Below, piece by piece: positions 57,861 to 64,000 of a DNA stretch of 64,000 nucleotides (the first letter of the stretch is position 1; each line of letters starts with the position of its first letter). The DNA lies in assembly GCF_900250115.1 (NCBI RefSeq), contig NZ_LT984804.1, positions 1,069,301-1,133,300 of the forward strand. Direction: 5' to 3'. The stretch comes from Cupriavidus taiwanensis (GTDB taxonomy: Bacteria; Pseudomonadota; Gammaproteobacteria; Burkholderiales; Burkholderiaceae). The notes below the pieces were generated by a model, which had not been told where the DNA came from, did no database searches, and saw only the letters and a list, made by a program, of their open reading frames with translations. The translations under genes and the position numbers were made by a program.

Positions 57861-60074
57861 ATGCCTCTGCACCCGAACCGTCGGGCGACCCCGCGCTTTG
57901 CCCGCTCCGCGCTTGTCACCCCTTGCCGCCTTTCCCTTACTACCCTTGTCCTGAGCCTGCAAGCCGGCGGCGTGTTCGCGCAGTCCGGCGCGAACCCGGT
58001 ACCTGCCGCGCCGGTGGCCACAGCCGCGGCGGAGTTGCCGGCGGTCACGGTGCGCGCCAGCAGCGACGATGAAACCGCCACCGGCCCGGTCCATGGCTTT
58101 GTGGCGAAACGCAGCGCCACTGCCACCAAGACCGACACGCCGGTGATGGAGACGCCCCAGTCGATCACCGTCATCACGCGCGACCGCATGGAAGCCCAGG
58201 GCGCGCAGAGCGTGCAGCAGGCCATCGGCTACAGCGCCGGCGTCTACGCCGGTCCCTACGGCAATGATGCGCGCGGTGACTGGGGCAAGTTCCGTGGCAC
58301 GGACTTCACGCAGTATCGCGATGGCTTGCTGAACCAGGTCGGTTTCTACAACAACGTGCGTCCCGACGTTTACGCGCTGGAGCGCATCGATGTGCTGCGC
58401 GGCCCGTCGTCGATGCTGTTCGGGCAGGGCGCGGTCGGTGGCATCCTGAATCTGGTCAGCAAGCGCCCGCAAGCGGAGGCCGCGCGCGAGATTGGGGTGC
58501 AGTTCGGCAACTACAACCGCAAGCAGGTGCAGGCCGACCTGACCGGCCCGCTCGATGCGGACGGCAAGTGGCTGTACCGCCTGGTGGCGCTGGCGCGCGA
58601 CAGCGACACGCAGGTGGACTACGTCCAGGACAATCGCTACCTGCTCGCGCCCTCGCTGACATGGCGGCCGACCCAGGACACCTCGCTGACGCTGCTGGCC
58701 AATTTCCAGCGCGACGTGAGCGGGACCTCGGTCGGCTTCTTCCCGTGGCGCGGCACGCTGTATCCGAACCCGGGCGGGCAGATTCCCGACCACCTGTTTA
58801 TCAGCGAACCCGGCTTCGACCGCTACACCGCGGAACAGCAGTCGGTCGGCTACGAGTTCCAGCACAAGTTCAACGACACCGTGACAGTGCGGCAGAACCT
58901 GCGTTATTCGCACAGCTCGGTGGACTATCGCAGCATCTACGCCGCCGGCTTCAACGGTGCCGGTCATGGCTGGGTGCCGGGCAGCAATTCGCTGCTGCGC
59001 CGCACGGTGTACGTCAACCAGCCGACGCTGAATTCGTTTGCCGTCGACACCCAGGCACAGACCAATTTCCGCACCGGCCCGGTCCAGCACACCCTGCTGA
59101 CCGGCGTTGACTACCAGCACGCTGAAATCACTGGGACCACCGGCGTGGGCGGCTCCGCCGCGCCGCTCGATGTGTTCAACCCGGTCTACGGCAATTTCAC
59201 GCTCCCGGGCACGCGCTCGCTGAATCCCGCCACGCAGGCGCAAACGGGCCTGTACGTGCAGGACCAGCTGGCCTGGAACAAGTGGCTGCTGATGCTGGGG
59301 CTGCGCTATGACTGGTCGCGTGCCGCGCAGGACAACACGCCCACGGCCAGCCGCGACGACAGCGAGCTGACCAAGCGCGCCGGGCTGATGTACCGCTCGG
59401 ACGTCGGCCTGAACCCGTACCTCAGCTACTCCGAGTCATTCCAGGGGCTGGCCGGCTTCAACAAGGCCAACCAGGCGTTCAAACCGCTGCGCGGCTCGCA
59501 GTGGGAGGCGGGCATCAAGTACCAGCCGCCGGGCAAGAATGCCTCGCTGACCATCGCTGCCTTCGACATGCGCGAGAAAAGCCGCAAGACCGCGGGCGTG
59601 GTCAACGGCATTCCCGATTCGGTGCAGGTGGGGGAAGCGCGCACGCGCGGCATCGAGGTGGAGGCGCTGGCATCGCTGACGAACCGGCTCGACCTGATCG
59701 CGACCTACACCTACCTCGATGCGCGCGTGGTCGAAGGCACTCCGGCCGAGGTCGGCAAGAAGCTGGCGAGCACGCCGTCGAACATGGCATCGCTGTGGGC
59801 CAACTATCGCTTCAAGCTGTTCGGGATGCCGGGCTTCGTGGCCGGCGGCGGCCTGCGCTATGTCGGTCCCAGCTATGACGGCGCCGACCAGAACCGCGTG
59901 GGCGGCGTGACGCTGTACGACGCCATGATCGCCTATGACCACGGCCCGCTGCGGGTCGCGCTGAACGCCAACAACCTGTTCGACAAGCAGTTCCTGACCA
60001 CCTGCCTCGCGCGCGGCGACTGCTACTTCGGCGCGCGCCGCACGGTGGTGGGCACGGTCACCTATCGCTTCTGA
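57861..60074 (+). CDS. TonB-dependent siderophore receptor
   Basis: 737 residues. After a signal peptide (to about residue 40, ending GGVFAQS) comes a plug domain (about 85-195: TDTPVMETPQSITVITRDRMEAQGAQSVQQAI...VLRGPSSMLFGQGAVGGILNLVSKRP), then the 22-stranded barrel ending in GTVTYRF with the terminal phenylalanine. The PQSITVIT and RGPSSMLFGQG motifs match the FhuA/FpvA-type siderophore receptor group. ATG 57861 is one codon after a GTG. A Fur-like dyad at 57781-57799 suggests iron repression. No siderophore synthesis genes are nearby. Confidence 0.92.
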   Translation: MPLHPNRRATPRFARSALVTPCRLSLTTLVLSLQAGGVFAQSGANPVPAAPVATAAAELPAVTVRASSDDETATGPVHGFVAKRSATATKTDTPVMETPQSITVITRDRMEAQGAQSVQQAIGYSAGVYAGPYGNDARGDWGKFRGTDFTQYRDGLLNQVGFYNNVRPDVYALERIDVLRGPSSMLFGQGAVGGILNLVSKRPQAEAAREIGVQFGNYNRKQVQADLTGPLDADGKWLYRLVALARDSDTQVDYVQDNRYLLAPSLTWRPTQDTSLTLLANFQRDVSGTSVGFFPWRGTLYPNPGGQIPDHLFISEPGFDRYTAEQQSVGYEFQHKFNDTVTVRQNLRYSHSSVDYRSIYAAGFNGAGHGWVPGSNSLLRRTVYVNQPTLNSFAVDTQAQTNFRTGPVQHTLLTGVDYQHAEITGTTGVGGSAAPLDVFNPVYGNFTLPGTRSLNPATQAQTGLYVQDQLAWNKWLLMLGLRYDWSRAAQDNTPTASRDDSELTKRAGLMYRSDVGLNPYLSYSESFQGLAGFNKANQAFKPLRGSQWEAGIKYQPPGKNASLTIAAFDMREKSRKTAGVVNGIPDSVQVGEARTRGIEVEALASLTNRLDLIATYTYLDARVVEGTPAEVGKKLASTPSNMASLWANYRFKLFGMPGFVAGGGLRYVGPSYDGADQNRVGGVTLYDAMIAYDHGPLRVALNANNLFDKQFLTTCLARGDCYFGARRTVVGTVTYRF

Positions 60075-60100
60075 GCGGGGCCGCGCAAAGAACCGGGGGC

Positions 60101-60787
60101 TTAATCCGCGTCGGGAATGGGCGCTCCCTGCACTTTCGGCGCCGGCTCGGCCTGCAGCGCATCGGCCGGCAACAGCCGCAGGAAGGTGCGCGCGATCTCC
60201 GGGTCCCGGCACGTCAGCCAGTCGTGCCACTGCGCGCGCGGCACGATGACCACCGAGCGCTTCTCGTCGCCCGGCTTGTGGAAGCGCTGCATCAGCGGGT
60301 GCTGCGCCGAGTTGACGGTCAGCATGGTGAACGACAGCGCCTGGTCCGGCCAGTCGCGCCACAGCCCGGCAATGCCGAAGGCCGGCTCGCCGGGCAGCCA
60401 GACGCGCCAGCGCACCGGCTTGCCCGGCGAGCCGGCTGGCGCCGCACCGTCCGTCCCCTGGTCGGGATACGCGAACTCATAGAACGCCGTGGCCGGTATC
60501 AGGCAGAGCTGGCCCTGGCGCCAGCAGCGCGCAAAGGCGGGGCGCTCGCCCACGGTTTCGCTGCGCGCATTGGTGGTGTCGTAGCGCCGTGCGCCGGGTG
60601 GAATGCGCGCGCGCGGCACCATGCCGAACGAGGCCAGCGCGGCACTGTGGCTACCGTGGTCATCGGCGCGCACGATCGGCGCCGCATAGTCGGGGTAGGT
60701 CTCGGCCTTGTACACGCCCGCGGGTGGCTCCACGCCGAAGATTTCGCGCAGGATGCGGCGCTGGACCGGGGCATAGTTGGTGCACAT
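60101..60787 (-). CDS. SRAP-domain protein (YedK/HMCES type)
   Basis: 228 residues from ATG 60787, which places the catalytic cysteine at position 2 (MCTNYAP); the SRAP Cys2 forms a thiazolidine with abasic sites in single-stranded DNA to shield them. Active-site partners N73 (TTNARSE), E104 (TAFYEF) and H170 (QRFHKPGDEKRSVV) are present. The protein should protect abasic sites during replication. It converges on the TonB gene and is divergent from the acyl-CoA synthetase. No LexA box seen upstream. Confidence 0.92.
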   Translation of the reverse strand: MCTNYAPVQRRILREIFGVEPPAGVYKAETYPDYAAPIVRADDHGSHSAALASFGMVPRARIPPGARRYDTTNARSETVGERPAFARCWRQGQLCLIPATAFYEFAYPDQGTDGAAPAGSPGKPVRWRVWLPGEPAFGIAGLWRDWPDQALSFTMLTVNSAQHPLMQRFHKPGDEKRSVVIVPRAQWHDWLTCRDPEIARTFLRLLPADALQAEPAPKVQGAPIPDAD

Positions 60788-61023
60788 GCGCTGTCTCCTC
60801 GGGGCGATGCCCGTATCGTGTGGGCCCGCTGGCGCCGCGTCAAGGCCGCCGCTGCGCCGCCCGTCAGTGCACATGGCAAGGATGGCAAAAACCGTCAGCC
60901 GCGCTGGCGGAATCGGTTATTGCCGGATCGGCGCGCCGTGGCGCACACTCTTGCGGCAGCCGTGGCGCGGCAAAACGCGCACGGCAACCGACTACAAGGC
61001 ATCAGCCGGACTCAGGAGACCCC

Positions 61024-62688
61024 ATGCGCGACTACGCCCAAGCTTTCGACGGATTTTCCTATGACGACGCCGTATCCAGGCAACTGCACGGCAGCCTGGC
61101 GGCGATGAACGCCTGCGTCGAATGCTGCGACCGGCACGCACAGCCAGGGCGGATTGCGCTGAACTGGGAAGGGCGCAACGGCGACGCGCGCAGCTGGACC
61201 TTTGCCGAATTGCAGGCGCTGTCCGCACAGTTCGCGGGCTTCCTGCAGGCACAGGGAGTACAGCCGGGCGACCGTGTCGCCGGCCTGCTGCCGCGCAACG
61301 CCGAACTGCTGGTGACGATCCTCGGCACCTGGCGCGCCGGGGCCGTGTACCAGCCGCTGTTTACCGCCTTCGGGCCCAAGGCCATCGAGCACCGGCTCAA
61401 TGCGTCGGGCGCCAGGGTGGTGGTTACCGATACCGCCAACCGGGCCAAGCTGGACGAGGTCTCGGGCTGTCCTGCCATCGTTACCGTGGCCGGCACCCAG
61501 GGCGGCACGGAGCAACACGCCGTGAGCGCCGGCGATTTCAGCTTCTGGGCCGAGCTGGCACGCCAGCCGGCGTCGTTCGCGCCCGTGATGCGGCGCGGCG
61601 AAGATCCCTTCCTGATGATGTTCACCTCCGGCACCACCGGCCCGGCCAAGCCGCTGCTGGTGCCGCTCAAGGCCATTGCCGCATTTGCCGGCTATATGCG
61701 TGACGCGGTCGACCTGCGCGACGAGGACGCGTTCTGGAACCTGGCCGATCCGGGCTGGGCCTATGGCCTGTACTACGCCGTCACCGGCCCGCTGTCGCTG
61801 GGCCATGCCACCACGTTCTACGACGGCCCGTTCAGCGTCGACAGCACCTGCCGCGTGATCCGCAAATACGGCATCACCAACCTGGCCGGCTCGCCCACCG
61901 CCTACCGCATGCTGATCGCGGCCGGCGACGCCGTGTCCGGCCCGCTGCGCGGGCAGCTGCGTGCCGTCAGCAGCGCCGGCGAGCCGCTCAACCCGGAAGT
62001 GATCCGCTGGTTCGCCAGCGAGCTGGGCGTCGCCATCCATGACCACTATGGCCAGACCGAGCTGGGCATGGTGCTGTGCAACCACCACGCCCTGGCCCAC
62101 CCGGTGCGCATGGGTGCGGCCGGCTTTGCCAGTCCCGGGCATCGCGTGGTGGTGGTCGACGAGGCGCTGCGCGAGCTGCCGGCTGGCCAGCCGGGCACGC
62201 TGGCGCTGGACCTGAAGCGCTCGCCGATGTGCTGGTTCGGCGGCTACCACGGCACGCCCACCAGCGCCTTTGCCGGCGACTATTACCTGACCGGCGATTC
62301 CGCCGAACTCAACCACGACGGCAGCATCAGCTTTATCGGGCGCGCCGACGACGTCATCACCACCTCGGGCTACCGGGTGGGCCCGTTCGACGTCGAAAGC
62401 GCGCTGATCGAGCACCCGGCCGTGGTCGAGGCCGCGGTGATCGGCAAGCCCGACCCCGAGCGCACCGAGCTGATCAAGGCCTTCGTGGTGCTGGATCCGC
62501 AGCACGCGGCCTCGCCCGAACTGGCGGAGACCCTGCGCCTGCACGTGCGCCAGCGCCTGGCCGCGCATGCCTATCCGCGCGAGATCGAGTTCGTCGCCGA
62601 ACTGCCCAAGACCCCCAGCGGCAAGGTCCAGCGCTTTATCCTGCGCAACCAGGAAGTCGCCCGCGTGCGCATGGCGGCCGGCGCCTGA
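61024..62688 (+). CDS. acyl-CoA synthetase (AMP-forming)
   Basis: 554 residues, adenylate-forming enzyme activating a carboxylic acid to its CoA thioester. Visible: P-loop MFTSGTTGPAKP (199-210), the A5 motif HDHYGQTELGM, the A7 motif YYLTGDSAELNHDG, the hinge GRADDVITTSGYRVGPFDVE, and the catalytic lysine K534 in KTPSGKVQR. The pattern is close to medium-chain or short-chain acyl-CoA ligases. A start at 60589 is open but the region upstream of 61024 is low-complexity; CAGGAG precedes ATG 61024. Divergent from the SRAP gene. Substrate not assignable. Confidence 0.87.
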   Translation: MRDYAQAFDGFSYDDAVSRQLHGSLAAMNACVECCDRHAQPGRIALNWEGRNGDARSWTFAELQALSAQFAGFLQAQGVQPGDRVAGLLPRNAELLVTILGTWRAGAVYQPLFTAFGPKAIEHRLNASGARVVVTDTANRAKLDEVSGCPAIVTVAGTQGGTEQHAVSAGDFSFWAELARQPASFAPVMRRGEDPFLMMFTSGTTGPAKPLLVPLKAIAAFAGYMRDAVDLRDEDAFWNLADPGWAYGLYYAVTGPLSLGHATTFYDGPFSVDSTCRVIRKYGITNLAGSPTAYRMLIAAGDAVSGPLRGQLRAVSSAGEPLNPEVIRWFASELGVAIHDHYGQTELGMVLCNHHALAHPVRMGAAGFASPGHRVVVVDEALRELPAGQPGTLALDLKRSPMCWFGGYHGTPTSAFAGDYYLTGDSAELNHDGSISFIGRADDVITTSGYRVGPFDVESALIEHPAVVEAAVIGKPDPERTELIKAFVVLDPQHAASPELAETLRLHVRQRLAAHAYPREIEFVAELPKTPSGKVQRFILRNQEVARVRMAAGA

Positions 62689-62866
62689 GCCCGGCCCTGC
62701 CCGCTGGCGGGCTGGGCGGCGGCAGGCCGGTGGCGGACCGCTTCCTATAATGAGGAAGCGGTTGCCGGGGCCCCGGGGGTTGAAGGAGGCCGCGGCGCCG
62801 CTCCCGCGCGTCCGCAGGCAGGGGCGCGCATCCCTCCATCTCCAGACCAACCGGCGAGGCGACAAC

Positions 62867-63598
62867 ATGCAGAGTAGCGAAGCGGTGCTGACGCAGGCGC
62901 GCGCAGCCCTGGCCCATGTGCCCTATCAGGGCCATGTCCTCCATCCCACCATCCAGCTGCGGCTCTCGGACGGCGCCCTGATCCTCGAGGGCGAGGTAGC
63001 CGATATTGTCGACAAGACCCGGGCCGCGGCGACGCTGCGGCGCGTGGACGGCGTCACCAGCGTGATCGACCACCTGCGCGTGGCCAACGGCGGCGCCCCG
63101 GTGGGCGACGGCGAACTGCGCGACGCCGTGTGCGAGCGCCTGCTCAGTGCCGTCGAATTCCACAGTTGCAAGATTTGCGCGCGCGTCAAGGGCAAGCCCG
63201 AGGCCATGCGCGAGCCGGTGAGCGAGCGCAGCGGCTGGATCGAGGTCGCGGTGCAGGACGGCGTGGTGACGCTGTGGGGGCAGGTGATCAGCCTGTCGCA
63301 CATGCGCCTGGCCGGCGTGCTGGCGTGGTGGTCGCGCGGTTGCCGCTGCGTCGTCAACGAACTGGTGGTGGCGCCCGCCGAGACCGACCGCGACGATGAG
63401 ATCACCGAGGCGCTGATGCTGGTGCTGGAGACCGATCCCTTCGTCGATGCCGCCCAGGTCAGCGCGCATACCCAGGACCGCGTGGTGACGCTCGAGGGCT
63501 GCGTCAATAATGAGCGCACGCGCCGCCAGGCCGAGCGCGATGCATGGTACGTGCAGGGCGTGGAAGACGTGGTCAACCACATCTCGCTGCGCCCCTGA
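62867..63598 (+). CDS. triple BON-domain protein
   Basis: 243 residues with three BON-like units at about 25-75, 85-160 and 175-240 (each with the alternating strand pattern such as VDGVTSVIDHL, GWIEVAVQDGVVTLWGQV, VVTLEGCVNNERTRRQAERD). No signal peptide is visible, so unlike OsmY it may be cytoplasmic. The middle unit includes a CxxC (HSCKICARV), unusual for BON domains. Possibly lipid or ligand binding in stress. It follows the acyl-CoA synthetase by about 180 bases. Confidence 0.75.
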   Translation: MQSSEAVLTQARAALAHVPYQGHVLHPTIQLRLSDGALILEGEVADIVDKTRAAATLRRVDGVTSVIDHLRVANGGAPVGDGELRDAVCERLLSAVEFHSCKICARVKGKPEAMREPVSERSGWIEVAVQDGVVTLWGQVISLSHMRLAGVLAWWSRGCRCVVNELVVAPAETDRDDEITEALMLVLETDPFVDAAQVSAHTQDRVVTLEGCVNNERTRRQAERDAWYVQGVEDVVNHISLRP

Positions 63599-63616
63599 GC
63601 GCGGGCACGGAACCGG

Positions 63617-64000
63617 CTACCGGCGCGCGCCGCGCCGCGGGGCGCGCTTTGCAGCGGTATCTTCCATGCGCCAGTAGCGCCGCCGCGCCCGCAGCGCAAA
63701 GCGGGCGCGGTAGTCCGACATCGACATGCCGGTGGCGCGCTGGAACAGCCGGCGGAACGCCGCGGCGTCGCTGTAGCCGCAGGCTTCGGCAATGGCATGG
63801 ATGCCGTGCAGCGTGACTTCCAGCAGCATGCGGGCACGCTCGACACGCAGCGTGTGCAGGTAGTCCAGCGGCGTCATGCCGGTGACCTGGCCGAAATGCC
63901 GCAGCAGCGTGCGTTCGCTGACCGCCGCCGCCTGCGCCACCGCGGCCAGCCGGTAGGGCTCCGAGACATGGTCGCGCAGCCACTGGATGGCGCGGTAGAC
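63617..64000 (-). CDS. AraC-family regulator, 5' end beyond the window (GlxA-type)
   Basis: The visible 127 residues are the C terminus: two HTH units (LAAVAQAAAVSERTLLRHFGQ and IHAIAEACGYSDAAAFRRLFQRATGMSMSDYR), preceded by VYRAIQWLRDHVSEPYR at the right edge. The pattern and the basic tail after the HTH match GlxA-type regulators with an N-terminal DJ-1/PfpI domain, but that part is not in the window. Convergent with the BON gene. Confidence 0.8.
   Translation of the reverse strand, partial: VYRAIQWLRDHVSEPYRLAAVAQAAAVSERTLLRHFGQVTGMTPLDYLHTLRVERARMLLEVTLHGIHAIAEACGYSDAAAFRRLFQRATGMSMSDYRARFALRARRRYWRMEDTAAKRAPRRGARR

Noticed and set aside
1..64000. CRISPR arrays, tRNA, rRNA, insertion sequences, integrase or phage genes
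   Set aside because: No regularly spaced direct repeats, no cloverleaf-like sequence, and no transposase or phage motif was recognised.

Overview
The window reads as chromosomal DNA of a high-GC beta-proteobacterium, most like Cupriavidus or a close Burkholderiaceae relative. This is an inference from gene content: two Bug-type tricarboxylate-transporter binding proteins, an imuA-imuB-dnaE2 cassette, MHS transporters, many small catabolic operons with their own regulators, and a split BvgAS-like phosphorelay. No rRNA, tRNA, insertion sequence, prophage or CRISPR array was seen. Both ends cut through genes.

Layout, left to right. 0-6.2 kb: end of an unknown gene, an MHS permease and a DsbA-fold isomerase on +, opposed by an MDR reductase, an SDR and two small barrel-like proteins on -, with a divergent AraC regulator; probably one catabolic locus of unknown substrate. 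6.3-10.2 kb: a three-subunit molybdenum hydroxylase of the PaoABC (YagTSR) type; a paralogous set lies at 31.9-35.7 kb. 10.2-13 kb: a DMT exporter and a hipBA toxin-antitoxin pair with two matching operators. 13-19 kb: SOS mutagenesis operon imuA-imuB-dnaE2 behind a textbook LexA box. 19-22 kb: an exported SurE-like phosphatase, a lipoprotein, and an AraC/VOC pair. 21.9-25.3 kb: tartrate-type locus (a frameshifted Bug binding protein, tartrate dehydrogenase, LysR). 25.3-28.2 kb: phosphoribosyltransferase-hydrolase fusion, zinc alcohol dehydrogenase and universal stress protein behind a perfect FNR/ANR box. 28.4-31.8 kb: VOC protein, isochorismatase-like protein, second Bug protein, MipA/OmpV porin-like protein.

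36-40.7 kb is a phenylalanine/tyrosine module: aromatic aminotransferase, AroP permease, 4-hydroxyphenylpyruvate dioxygenase and a divergent Lrp regulator. 40.7-44.5 kb encodes a hybrid histidine kinase, a LuxR-type response regulator and a separate Hpt protein, which together could form one four-step phosphorelay. 44.7-50 kb: a small membrane protein, TetR, patatin, YceH, and a fusion of a cyclic-nucleotide-binding domain with a thioredoxin-reductase-like flavoprotein lacking the redox cysteines. 49.8-51.7 kb: an alkylation-repair pair (2OG-Fe oxygenase plus an Ada protein missing three of four zinc cysteines). 51.8-57.4 kb: DUF1348 protein, M20 peptidase, peroxiredoxin-glutaredoxin hybrid, dihydrolipoamide-dehydrogenase-like flavoprotein and a TetR regulator; the same 14-bp palindrome lies before both the TetR gene and the DUF1348 gene, suggesting a two-site regulon.

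57.4-64 kb: a decayed BrnA/DUF4415 antitoxin, a TonB siderophore receptor with a Fur-like box, an SRAP DNA-repair protein, an acyl-CoA synthetase, a three-BON-domain protein and a truncated AraC regulator. I found no single convincing new multi-gene system. The strongest points for follow-up are the shared TetR operator, the zinc-site loss in Ada, the regulator-flavoprotein fusion without its cysteines, the FNR-controlled cluster with an apparently dead hydrolase domain, the acidic insertion in DnaE2, and two broken genes.
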